A DNA stretch of 64,000 bases, taken from NCBI GenBank assembly GCA_016785225.1, contig JAFBJZ010000107.1, positions 1,240,001 to 1,304,000 of the forward strand. The letters are read 5' to 3'. This stretch comes from Psettodes erumei. Its lineage: Eukaryota; Chordata; Actinopteri; Pleuronectiformes; Psettodidae. Positions 49,089 through 61,539 of the stretch are shown in pieces. The notes under the pieces were generated by a model. It was not told where the DNA came from. It saw nothing but the letters and a program-made list of their open reading frames with translations, and searched no databases. The translations under genes and the position numbers were made by a program. The stretch's first letter is position 1. The number at the start of each line of letters is the position of its first letter.

Positions 49089-51000
49089 TTCAGCCCAACC
49101 TTTTGCAGTCCAATAGCAGTTCATCAGTCAGATCCATCCGTCTCAGTTTCCACCCTCTAATCCAACTCTGCACCCTCAACCAAATTTCTTTACATTACAA
49201 ACCCACTGCCCTGAAAACTTTGCATAGAAACCAGTTCAAGTGATCGTACACCAAACAGCATCTTACATAACGAAACATCCAGACCAAAACTGCACTCAAT
49301 TAAATTCCACTCGTCCAATTTTACAAATTAAAATCAAAATCTTCAGAGAGTACTACTTAGTACTAATTTCCACTTGGGCTTCGAGGATTCCGATTTTTAG
49401 CAGTGGTGAAGATTTCTAAGGACATGTATGCAAGCAGTCAGAAAAGGTCTAATGAAAGACACTATTGAGTTGAATTACCTTCATTGTAGGATCAAACATT
49501 TTTGGAATCTAAAAGTTTGCTTTATGGGCATTTGTTATGGGGTTAAGCTGCATGCACAGGCTGCATAGCTACACAGAAGTCTATGTACACACTATATGAC
49601 TTTCATTACTGTCAGAATGCTGTACTGTTCACACTACACGACTTGTTGTCTTGTCATCATAAAGCTTGAAATCAGTAGCAGGTATTGATGCTGTACAACT
49701 TCTCCCCTGGGTTTCCTCTGACCCCATGTCTTGCACTCTCATTTGCTGTAGTCTGTTGCTGCACTATAGCATTTCTTGGAACTCTCCAAAAACTGTCAGT
49801 GAGTGGAAAAATCAGGTGAAATAAACTTGCTGCAAAAATTGTGACTAGTCAGCATCAGTTGGTTTCTGATGCCCGTGAAAATTGTTGTTATCATTAAAGA
49901 AGGTGGATAAACACTTAGCAGTATTCCCCTTTTTCAGTGCAAACCCTCCGCTCAGCACAATCCCGGCTGTCTATCCCAGTGAATGAAAAAAGCACAGCAA
50001 CTGCATGGGCTTGGTTTCCTTTTCAGAGAAGAGAAAATGAGAATTAACAGGATGTACACTTGTGTGGAGACATTGATGGATGAAATCCTATGCTGAACTA
50101 AGAAGCTAAACTGACAGCATAAGAAGCTATGGTGAGCATCCTGATGAAGCTCACCCTTTTCTAACCACCATTTCAAACATGCAGACATGAAAGAGTGACA
50201 GTGATCATGGATTAAACCTTGAGAAGTATCCTGTCACCACTCACCACTTCACAGGACAAGTTGCAGAATCTTGTGACATGGGCAAATTAATGTTGTGTAT
50301 TTTGATTCTTTTGGGGACACAGATGCACTGAGTTCCTATTTCCACTAAACTATATGAAAGTTTTTGGAGGAAATCTTAGTCAACACTGTCCCATTTATAA
50401 CTTTAATGAGCTTGTGGGAACTGAATATGAAAAACTATGCTTAAAAACACAGTGCCCAGTATGCAACAGGAGAAAACAACATCCAATCAGAGGCAGGTAT
50501 GTGAATTATGTCAAATTTAAACATGCCTACAATGATTCAGTGGAGGAAAGAAAGATGTCTGAATGGGGTAAACTTTTCCTTCTTTTACATTTCTTTTTAA
50601 AATGTCTATATTGCAAATCACCCAACTCTTTGGAAGTGTAATTTCAAATACTAAATGCAAATGTGTACTATACCTTTAATTTGGATTATCACAACTGCAA
50701 GTATCAAAATGATCAAATGAATATAATGATATCCTAATAGATAGAGTTCTATGAGACTGACAGCAAAAAAATTAGCTGTAAAACAAATTTGTTACCCTGT
50801 TTTTCCTTTGAATGCGTCAAGTTGTCAGGAAGAAACAGCTCCTTTCCTCTTTTGCGGGCGTTTCTTCCTTAAGACGCTGCAAAACAAGGGTTAAAACTTC
50901 CCAGTCTTAAACGCAACTTTCACCCAAAACCACGTCAGTGAATAAGTGACGCAGTTACTGTAATTTTCCAAGTAATTACTTATCAGCGACAAAAAGACAA
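48011..51000. other. Upstream region of slc1a3 with simple repeats
   Basis: It contains a short telomere-like (CCCTAA)3 stretch (about 48995-49012) and a CA tract (49059-49087). The open frame 50354-50641 contains CPVCNRRK and KLFLLLHFFLKCLYC but no family I recognise, and flanking splice signals are unclear. Nothing else is supported. Confidence 0.4.
49059..49087. repeat. CA microsatellite
   Basis: About 14 CA units, 46 bases after the telomere-like (CCCTAA)3 stretch. Confidence 0.9.
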
Positions 51001-51022
51001 TTTATATATATCTTGTACGCAC

Positions 51023-51090
51023 CTCAGTGTGTCTCCTCTCATGTGGATGCCTTCCTCTCCACCACGCAGCCGATAATGAACTACTGCTTG

Positions 51091-51135
<45 letters not shown>

Positions 51136-51300
51136 TCTCCCCCTCATCATCTTCACTTCTCTATCTCCCGTGCTTTTTTTTTTTTTTTTTTTTACAATCA
51201 AACTGGTTGCGCTTGTCCAAGAAGCCACCGGCGGAGAGTAGCGCCTGGGAGGTCTGCGTGGGAGGAGGAGAGGAGGTTAAGGACCCTTCAAGAGAGGAAA
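51023..51300 (-). other. Candidate noncoding first exon/promoter of slc1a3
   Basis: On the minus strand CTGAG|GTGCGT (exon edge at 51023) is a good donor. The upstream sequence is GC-richer than the region and contains a (TG)n tract (plus CA, 51092-51131) and a 20-base A run (plus T, 51174-51193). The acceptor waiting at 46020-46022 needs an upstream exon, and this is the best candidate I see. The evidence is positional only. Confidence 0.3.
51092..51131. repeat. CA microsatellite, followed by a T20 run
   Basis: About 20 CA units, then some 40 bases of mixed sequence and a T run at 51174-51193. Both fall within the candidate slc1a3 upstream exon. Confidence 0.95.
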
Positions 51301-51399
51301 AGAAAAATAACAGTAGAAAAGATAAAACCACCTGCCTAACCCGCAACAATGAAGCCTCTCGGAAATTCTCCGAGGATAACACGCTAGCCTCTTAATGGA

Positions 51400-53598
51400 T
51401 TATACAATTAGATAATTGTCACACGTTGAAAGAAATAGCCTTTTCATGTTAGCGTGATTAAATCCCCAAATTATGAGGTATCCATTTTGCTTATTAGACA
51501 TTGGATGTGGGTCCTGAAGGAGCCTGCAGTATAACCACACAGTAGTCATTGCTATGACAACATGCATCTGCTCACTGCTCCTGGTTTTCTCTAACCCACT
51601 CTAGGGAACTCGTATATATTTGTAACCCTTTGGCATCCAGCTGCCTGGTTTTCCTCTCTCAAACCCACTCATTTTGCTCACTTTCACAACAGTTACATTG
51701 ATATTCATGTAGCCGATCCAAAACTGGTGCAGCCGAGCTTTTTTACTAACGCTCAGCCATATTCAAACTGCCCATGAAGAGGAACTAGTACTACAACCAC
51801 AGATTCAAGGTAACTAGGACGGTTGCAAAAACGGCCAAGGAAGTGAAATTGTGCAACAGCAAAATTTCAACACTGAATTTAACATATAAGTGCTAAAGTT
51901 GTATGTCCTTGTGGGGGAATGGATGATACTTTTGAAAGGAAGTTCAGCAGACTTCCTCAAGTAAGCTATTTTAGAATTTGACCTTTTGAAATCAAAGTTA
52001 CTGCATTAACATGACATGTCATTGATCGTATCACACTGTCTTCCTCAGCAGATGGGAGTTTCCACGTTGTTATGGGGCAGTGTCTGTTCTGTGAAGTAAT
52101 AAATTTCTGATCACTTCAGGTACTTTCCACCGATGCTGGCTTAAGGATTGGAAGTTTATTGCTGTTCTTGGATTGACTGGACACAAACTCAGTCACTAAA
52201 CCAAATGTGACAAGATTAATCAAATCTCAAGGTCCAGCATCTACTATTTCTATGACAACTGAGCCAACTCTGCCTGCTGAGGGTTGATTGTAATTGAAAG
52301 CTAAACAGCTGCTAAATGTGATTGTGATTAGATCTTTTTTAAACTAACTTTTTAAAGGTAAAGATTGAATCTCAGCTGTGTGAATTTTTGTAACAAGAAA
52401 ATGCGCGCTATTAAATCTTTGTTTAAATTTGAAGAAAGTTGCAAGGAAATGTAAGTGTAAGCATTGTATAACTGCACTTTTAAAATTTGAAGTGTGCCTA
52501 TGGTCAACATTGTTGCTGCTGAAGTCGACAATCCATGAAACATTCAGTCACAAGATTCTGTTTTTTGTTGTTTTGTCTTTTTTTACAGCTGCACTATGCC
52601 ATCATAGGAAATATATTAAAATGCCTTTGCACCATGTTATTCAATTTCACATATTTGGTGTCTTTGCCAGACATTATGAACAGTTACATACATAAAATAC
52701 TGTATGTAACTGTATATATACAGTAAAGCTTGTAAAGACAGAACCATGGTGGATCCAGCTTGATGTCCTTAATGATCAATAATCTCCCTATAACAAAATA
52801 TCAAACTCTCATCTCTTTCTACAGAATGAAAAACCCACAACCACTGCATGCCCATGCATTTTCCTACAGACATTCAGCCAAACACCATTTATTATTCCCA
52901 ACATGAGGGTGAATCTGATGCTGTGGACTTCTCTGGTTCCAATCTGGTGTAGGACCAAAGTGATAGAGCAGATTGCATCACCATGGCAACGCAATTATCC
53001 TGCCATAACGTGGGAGGTATGGATCATGTATGATCCACGTTTAGATAGTGTAATTATTCACCAGCTTGCAGGAATGAATATTTATCTCTGTGTTATCTTA
53101 GTGGGTAGAACTTGCATTCTGTTGCAATGATGTTCTGATGTGAATTACAGTGAATGTGAGTTTTTTGTGGGTTTATAAAATGGAAAAGTAAATACCTTAA
53201 ATATACTTCAATTGATTTGGGTTACGTTGTTATTGAACAGATTAATTAAATTAGTTTGATGGCCGTGGCAACCGAATTATCATAAGTGAACCATAACTGC
53301 CATTTAAATTATATCACGTGGCACCTCCTGTGATGAAGCTGGCTGCTCATCGCTCCCACTTATAGCCATCCATTAGTTACCTAGCAACATGCAATGTGTT
53401 AATGTTGTGGCATTGGTGAGTGTAAACTCATATTGTGAGTCTGAGGATGGAGTGAGGTTGTGTTTGTACCAGCATTTTTTTGTCTCTTATCACAGATAAT
53501 AGTATGATGATGTCCAGGCAAGTGGAATGAAGCTTGCTTCCCTTTGTCACAGGAATAAAAATAAACAAATACACACGGACACAGGCGTGCACGCGCAC

Positions 53599-53638
<40 letters not shown>

Positions 53639-55850
53639 TCCTCATCAATTATTTCTCAAAGGGGGGATTTTAGCTCAGTGTTGCCCTAAATCGACCCTCT
53701 TCAATGATGTGACATAGACCAGGAGTTATTTTAAGACCCGAAAAAGCATTACACAGCAAATTTATCTGAACTGGCTTTGTCCCTGTAAAAATAGAAAAAA
53801 TAGTAGTATATTGGTAGTACATTAGTCTGCCATCAGATTTATAATAACTAATAATTAACATGATTTCTACACCAACAATAAAGATGGTAATGATCACTGA
53901 AGAAGAAACGTCATGACCATGGTCATAAGTGTGAAAGAATGGGAAAGGTATGTTATTTGCATGTTTTAACTATATGTTAAGAAAAATAATTCCGGTACAG
54001 TGCCTCCAAAAAACAAAACCAACATGAACAGGTCAGCACATCAAAAACAAGCTTTCTCAATCGTACTTTTTTTTTTTTATGAAATAGTTGCATTCTGTTT
54101 TACCGGTTTATTTCTCAGCTCTTCAGTTCAAAGGCCAGTGATTGGTTCCAGACACACACATGCAGTATTTAAAAGATGAAAGTAAAGAAAGCTCTTTATC
54201 AAAATGCCTCAGTAAACACAGAAAGGTCAGGGAATAGATTCTTTGCTTTGAAATGTCAGCTGATTACTTTCTAACTGGCAACATGAAGCTATTTGAAGGG
54301 CCTGCAAGATAAAACGTGTTTTGTAGAGAGGAGAAGGGTAAAAAATAGACCTGTTACATCGGGGCTTTATCAATAAAAGGTAGAGAGGCAGATTTGATTT
54401 TCAGTCATTTTATATCTGAGAAACATTCATAGTAAACTATGTACAGCCAAATACTAAACATTAGTGCTCTGCTGGCAGTTTACATGTACAAAATCTGTAG
54501 GCGGACAGACATAATTCAATTAGGGAACATTGTAAGTGATTTGTCTCACATTACTCAATTGTAATGAAATATATTCAATAACCTGAGGGTTGGGAACCCC
54601 ACAGGGGTCCAACAATAATTCTTAGGGGTCCTAAGATGATAACAGGAATATGAAGACAAAACCTATATGTCGTTTTCTGTCATGTCCATTTTTGTTTTTT
54701 TTCCCTGTAAAATGTAAAATACTTTCATCCTGTGAGGCCTTGGAAAGTTCAAAGTCTACGCCACGAATTTAATATTTGACTCCCTAGAATACATTATGAG
54801 CCATCTTTCAGGATGACTGTACCATTAACATTAATTTGTTGTTGTATCAGCATAATGCTGCCTCCCTGTTGTTTGTTACTTTAACAGCTTTAACGCTGCT
54901 TTTAAACAGAGGGTATTTCATTTTAGAATGAACACTTCAATTTTACAATCTTGATTAGTAGTTTAGGTTGTAAATATATATAATATACTGAAAACACTGT
55001 TCTATCAAACACACACACACAAAACATATTTCTATAGCACTAGCATAACAAAAAGAGACAGTCTCACAGATATAAGTATTGTATTACCAATTTAATTACT
55101 GTAATACTTTAAGCCAAAATATTGTTAATGATTAATACTAAATCCCTCATCTGCAATGTTATGCAGTCTGTACTGTATCAAAGGCATTAAATCACTGTTG
55201 TGTTGCAGAAACCACAGAGGAATGGTTAAATGGGAAAAAAGAAACAAAATGGAATCAGTCAACTCAATGGTTTTAAGTATTCATTTAAGGCTGCTGTGCA
55301 TACACTAACTTATCAGACAAAGTTCACTCCTGCTGGGTTCAGGCTGACAGTTTCAACTCAGACCTTTGGTCACTGACAATAAACAAGTTCAAAACATTTT
55401 ACAGTTTGACACAATCTGAATGTAGCTGATTCCAGTGTGAAACTATTGGGTTTGTTTGCATCTTAGCAAGTTACCAACCAACTTCCTGTTCCTAAATAGG
55501 ATAAAGGTGATTGGTGAATAAGTTGACAATGAAATGACAGGCGTCCAAACTTGGTGCAGTTTGTGGAATATTGTTCATACAGGAATTGGAAGAAAAATCT
55601 GCACTTTGAATTGCATTGTTGTTGTGTAAAAGAAAGCAAGAAACAAGATAGAGTAGAAATATGTCCCAGTAAAGGGGCAATTAGTGGAAAGATATTAGTG
55701 TGCAGTAAAAAAAAGTGTATACTGGTAAAAAATAAACTTTGTACAGTATACTGTACCATTCTTTGAAAAAGAAAATGAAAACAAACAATATTTTACATAC
55801 TTTGATTACTTAATATTGCCTTGGCTTTTACTTTGGCATTTGATGCTGTA
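51400..55850. other. Gene-poor interval between slc1a3 and tax1bp3
   Basis: No recognised coding. It contains a CA tract at 53589-53636. Short open frames on both strands lack conserved motifs. I see no clear transposon boundaries. Confidence 0.45.
53589..53636. repeat. CA microsatellite
   Basis: A nearly pure (CA)n tract with CG interruptions at its left edge, in gene-poor DNA. Minus-strand open frames across it are artefacts. Confidence 0.95.
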
Positions 55851-56798
55851 AACTGGATTTATTTTTTATAATTGAGATGAAATGCTGCTCAGTAATGATT
55901 TAATAAGCAGCAATGAACTTTCTTGATTTTTTCCCAATCCATGAACCCTATCTTTGGTCAGTTATTGGCAAATAAGGATAATGAATGGGTTTAAAAAAAG
56001 ATATCCTGCATCTTGCATTTAGGAAGATGATTACCCAAAAGAAATCCTGTCCAGAATGGAATGAGGACATTTGGCAAATACTGACTAGTGGGCAATAAAT
56101 CGAGAGATAAACAAGCATTGTTCTATGAAACGTCTTCCAGAAAAACAAACACACAGGAATTGTGGTGATTATCATAAATATCCGCTTAAACTGCTCGCTG
56201 CTTGTAACCCTAAACAATACTTTACATACTGCAACTTTTTAAATGTAGATTTTTTTCAGTATTATCCAAAATGGGCCATATGAGTTTTGGAACACTTCTC
56301 TTTACGTGAAAAGGGTTGACAAGTCTTGACTTATGTTTTTTCTAATTTAATTCATATTGTGTTATTAACTGTCACCAAAAGTGAGTTTAAAGGCTTTCTC
56401 ACTAAGAAATAAATCACTGTTTTATAATCTCACTGGGAACGCATGTGACCCTGTGTTGCTGAAAGGGTTTTGGGTTGCTGCACATTTCAGACAGTGCCTC
56501 ACTCATTCCCATAATTCACTTCTCTTATCAGTCACATATGGATATGGGTACAAAGATGTATAAAAAGTAAAGCGGATGATTTTGAGATGAGTCTGAGTGT
56601 GTGTGGAAAGGAAGAAGACACTCATTGTCCACCAATGAGGAAGAACTGACTTCTGAAAATCTGGATGCGTGGTCTGTGTGGATTTTTGCATTAAATTTCT
56701 TATAAAGGCCACAGCACAATCATCATCTGAATTTGTGGGAGCTCGGTGTGTGAGCATGTTCAGTCCTCTGTGATTGATAAGTAGTGTAATTCACTATG

Positions 56799-58032
56799 TT
56801 ACTGCCTGGGGTAACTGCACATAGAATGCCTGACAGCATCCTCCAATGACTTTCGAGTTACCAGTAGACGCACAATATCCTCATTCTTCTTTGTGAGTCT
56901 TTTCCGAGCCTGGTCGTGGGTCACCATGGTCATATCCCAGCCATTCACCTGGGAGGAAGAAAAGAATTCTATTTGAGAAAAGCTGCAGCCATTATAAACT
57001 TAAGTTAATGCCACGTCGATTCACTGTAGGAACAATTGGGTTCGCACTGCTTCTGGTGTAAGGTTCTGATCTGACTAGTGTACACACAGTGCCATCTTGT
57101 GGATTTTAAATGAAAGCTCAATTTCACTTCACACCTGCATTATTTTGTCTCCCATCATCAAGCCGGCCACATCTGCTGGTCCTCCTGGTGTTATCCTGGT
57201 CACATAGATACCCTTTGGACAACAAAAGCACATTCCCTGTCATATACAACTTTAAAGTGGAACCAAGACCAAACAATGTTTGGCCTTTTTGTTTGATGAA
57301 TTACTTTGAACTATTAATTGACTAATTGAAGAACCAACCAATCATTTTCTATGGGAAAAAGACACTCAAAATGAGACAGAAACCCATTTTGTAAAGTTGT
57401 AATGTAAAGTTATTATTTCCTATAAAACACCTACACATGTAAACTCATGGCTCTATGGGAAAGTACTATAACACTCACACATATGACAAATCTAAAGTTA
57501 TTTCTCCACTGTGACAAGGGTAGTGGCAGTGCTTGGTATGCACATTTCCATCTCTGAGAAGTGTATAAACCTGCAGTACATGAGCTTAGTTTGGTAAGAT
57601 CTGCTATGCTCCTGCCTCAGGCTGCAGGTGATGTGTTCAGGCCTGTCCCTCAGGTAGATCTCACCACTGCCCTAGTAACGCTGCACTTCAACATAGACAT
57701 GGGGATGTGATCAGGAACAGAAAAAAGGCAGTTTGTGAGTTTTACCACATTGTTGGTGAAATGGTAAGAGTATCCCAAAACGGCCCTAAATCCCAGGGGA
57801 AAGTCACCCAGAATAAACTTTACTGCTGCTTCTGCCCATAGTGAACTAAAAAAACTACAACTTTATATATAGAATATAATTTCTATTCTTAATTAGTTAA
57901 TTTTTGTAGCACTTTTCATTACTATACCCATGACAAACAATAAACGAAAGATACAGGGATAAAATCCAAACGCAGAAACCTGTATCATTTGCTGCATAAA
58001 GCTACAGTACACAAAAATGTAATGGACACCCC

Positions 58033-58071
<39 letters not shown>

Positions 58072-60341
58072 ACTTTGTCAGTCTTGTCCTCAGAGAAGGG
58101 GTTCTGCCCAGGGTCCTGGTCTATCCCTCCTCCAATGCTGAAGCCCAAGATCAGGTTCTCCCCCTGCCTCAGCTTATGGATCTCAATTCGTTGCTGTTCA
58201 ACAGAAGGAAAACAAAGTCAGATGCATCAAGCACAGGGACAAATCAGCCTATTTACACAACATATATACAAGACCCTGGTCGAGGACACATTACTGTTGA
58301 TTATGAGAGGAAAGGTTAGACGTAACAGACTGACATAAATCCATTGCTCTCCTCCACACACAATCTACTATGACACCTTTGCAAACTCTTCTCTGTGGTT
58401 TATAAATGTATTTACTGGGATCAGAGAAAACAAAAGTACAAAATATCATGCCTGTCAAGAAAAAGCATCACTCTGGAAGTTCTTATGGGAGATCTATAAA
58501 TAATTTTAACTTTGAAATTACTTAACGATTTTTGTCAATCTAAAAGATACGTGCACATTCACTTTATGTATTTAGAAAATCAGCTTTGTAAATCATCATA
58601 ACTCTCATTGACATTCAGGTTAACCTTTTAGAAATATGAAAATGACTCTACAGTAGCCAAGTTACCATCCTCTGAGGCAACAGGGCACTGATTCATCCTC
58701 CGCAGACGTATTTCAACAGATTTCAGTGCATGACGAATGGTGGATTTCAATGTCCCCACTGGGGCAAACAGACTTTATTAGTGCAGCCTTTCCCTTGACA
58801 CTGACAAGCAGCTGCAGGCTCGTGAAACCAGATGGGTGGATGCCTCTGACAGTAGGACGGATCTCAACACTCCTCAACACAAAGACTGCCTGTGTGTCCG
58901 ATGATGAATAACCAGACAGTCTCCCAGTGGTGTAGCTGATACAGTGAAGTCTGAGGATGTCTGGAGTGCTTTTATTACTGAGTACAAGTCAGTCAGTCAG
59001 GACCTGCTGGCACTATGAGCAAATTTCTTTTTCCCATGCAAAAGAAATGAAAAACCAGACTGATGGACCTTCTACTACAGTGTTACCCTAATACAAGTCA
59101 TAAACAGGCAAGACATGAAGAGGTTACCACTTCCACATTAATGAAGGCTATTTCTAGATTTGGACTCAGAGGGGACAATGATTCAACTGCTTATGGAATA
59201 CTGCTAATCCTGCTTCACTGGCTTGACCTCATGATCTGATGCTGAAGATGCTGTAGTACAGTAAAATAAGCATCTGGCATGAAACGTTATCATTTTAGTT
59301 TACGTATCTAAAGCTCTTGGATGCCATAAATTAAAGGAGGAGAGAATAAGAGGTGAGCCAGTAACTTCATTAATTGATCAGTTGAATGACAGACAATAGA
59401 AGAACTTCTAATAAGTGATTCTTTCTTAATTACCAAGCAAACATGCGGAATCATCATACTGGCAGTTTGCTGCTCTAACAATAGTAATCTCAATAAACTG
59501 GGGTTTCAGACTAAAGTCAATTCAATCGCTTCACCTTGGGCTCTGCGAAACTGTGTCAGGCATTTTCTCCACTACTGCCAGCCATTTAGCTCTAGAGTGA
59601 AACTGGGCCAGACTTACAAACACTAACTTCATTAACTTCTTTTAAGATGTCCCCAGTGACATCTAAAAGACAACTGTGGACTGGCAAAATCTCAGCTGTC
59701 CCAGTCATAGTCTACCACGTCTCTGGACCATATCATATGGACACCTTTGGAGAGATCTTGATCTATTTTGCGATGGTGATAACTCCTGCAGTATTTGAAA
59801 GCAGCAGCTGAAGAACAAAAAAACCCCAAAAACACATACTACCCAAATGTGTTTCATACATTCTGTAACCCTGCAAGTCCACCCGGAAGACTGAATCAAC
59901 AAGCGGTGACGCCCATCTGGAACAGCAGTTAGCTGTCAAGACATCCACGTCTTTTGATTAAAAGTCAACAACACAATGTTAACTATATCTTCTGTCCTCA
60001 ATTCAATGTCCCCATTACCTGATGCAACGCGAGTAATCTGGTTCAATTCAGTAACTGACGTTTTGCGACATGGAAAATGCGATTCTGCGGCGGGTCAGCT
60101 GTTTCCCCTGTACTTACTGTAGCTACACAAAGAAAGTAATATTGGAGTAATGTGAATAAAGACAATTATTGAGCGCACTACAGTTAGCGTTAGCTAGCAT
60201 GAGTCAATTCAGCCTTGTTGTAATGCTGACACGTTTTAACGTTAACGCTAGAGGCTGAACAATAGAGGCTGGATGGAAACAGCCCCGCTCCCCAAACTTA
60301 CCACAACAGCAGTCACCTGGCTGTCCTGCGACGAAAGACAT
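56799..60341 (-). CDS. tax1bp3: Tax1-binding protein 3 (TIP-1), single PDZ domain; exon 1 out of frame as sequenced
   Basis: This small cytosolic protein is almost entirely one PDZ domain. It competes for PDZ ligands such as beta-catenin and inhibits scaffold assembly. Coding exons in transcript order are 60302-60341, 58074-58193, 57135-57212 and 56799-56948. Exons 2-4 are in phase and read QRIEIHKLRQGENLILGFSI (with the ILGF carboxylate-binding loop), GIYVTRITPGGPADVAGL, GDKIMQVNGWDMTMVTHDQA and LVTRKSLEDAVRHSM. Exon 1 begins MSFVAGQP as expected. The following bases match VTAVV only if one G is ignored, so exon 1 (40 bases) leaves exon 2 out of frame and would hit an early stop. This is an assembly error, polymorphism or real lesion. 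About 128 residues are expected if corrected (human 124). AATAAA candidates lie near 55858. Confidence 0.92.
58035..58069. repeat. CA microsatellite abutting the tax1bp3 exon 2 donor
   Basis: This is a (CA)17-18 tract on plus, preceded by a C run. On the transcript strand the splice donor reads GTAAG followed at once by (TG)n, so the repeat starts at the sixth intron base. Confidence 0.95.
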
Positions 60342-60774
60342 ACTGTTGGAAAAATCTTTGCTCGGGGACGTAACGTAGAAACTCGCAGAAAAAAACTATT
60401 GCTGTAAACGCCTTTTACTAAAAGGCAAAAAAGAGGTTATGGCGTTGGGACAACTTCCTAGATTTCTTACATGAGTAACCGCGGGCTGGTCCCTGGCTGG
60501 AAACCAACGGCTTCCCACATGACGTCACTTTGTCCCAGCGGATCAGCTTTACGCGTTTTGTATCACCGGGGTAGCCGGGGAGGGCGGTGTTAAGGCAGCT
60601 GGCCCTTGCCCCACTAACTCTGTGAAGACATGGGTGACAAATCAAACTCTCCAGGGAATTGTTGGCGCTTGTGACCCGGCGGGGCAAGGCTTGGCGTTTT
60701 CCTTAAAAGGAAGTGGCAAATCATGACCTCCCTTGTGATCCTGCATAGTTCATAGCATCTACTTGGCAGAAATA

Positions 60775-60802
60775 CATAATTATGTATGTATGTACGTACG
60801 TA

Positions 60803-60844
<42 letters not shown>
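60775..60844. repeat. Compound (TATG)n(TACG)n(CA)n microsatellite
   Basis: Tetranucleotide TATG units grade into TACG units and then into about 20 CA units between tax1bp3 and hsh2d. The antisense open frame here is repeat translation. Confidence 0.95.
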
Positions 60845-60847
<3 letters not shown>

Positions 60848-60896
60848 ATAACGGCCTTCAAAACCAATAGGCTACAGATTGAACTTTTTAAAGTTC

Positions 60897-61539
60897 TTTA
60901 TTAGCTAACTCATATAACAGCATTACATGCTTTGCAAAGCTATATTAATCATAGACATAAATAAAATGTAGAAATATTGTATCCATCACACTCTTGTGCT
61001 ACTTACATACATACGTAATCCTCATCTCTAGCTATTGTAAGTACAAGGGTAAGACACATTCATTTTCAGTAACAAAGAAACTGTGCCCAGAAGCAGCATG
61101 GAAGTGAATTTGATTGACCTAAATGTCTCAGTGTGTCAGACAGGTTTGACCAGCCACTGAATTTTCCCTCACCTCCAGCTTCCCCATAACATTGCTGATA
61201 GATCTGCATCTGATGCTAGTGTACGTCTTCTGTATTCAAAGCAGCTTGCATGAACAGTGTCATTTCTGATTTACATAGGCTGCATACAACTTCCTCTTGC
61301 AGCCTTCTCATACCTTTTTCTTTTACAAGCGAGATGTGAGGAAACATTTAACCAGAATTTAAAGGTTGAACCAGTGAATTCGCTTCAGTTAAAGTCCTAG
61401 TCCTTACTCTCGCTGCATTACTTCTTTTTATACAACAATGTTTATCTGTATTGACCCTACTGAAAAAAATCTAAGAAATTTATTTCAAAAATAGAGCAAA
61501 GATTTTTTTAAGGGTGAAGTTTTGTGGTGCAGTTGTGCA
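60897..61539 (-). other. Probable hsh2d 3' UTR
   Basis: This lies downstream of the hsh2d stop. Minus-strand AATAAA occurs at plus 61479-61484 and 60897-60902, either of which could end the transcript. No coding is seen. Confidence 0.4.

Noticed and set aside
52975..52995. CCATGGCAAC as an RFX X-box
   Set aside because: Only a half site in gene-poor DNA; expected by chance.
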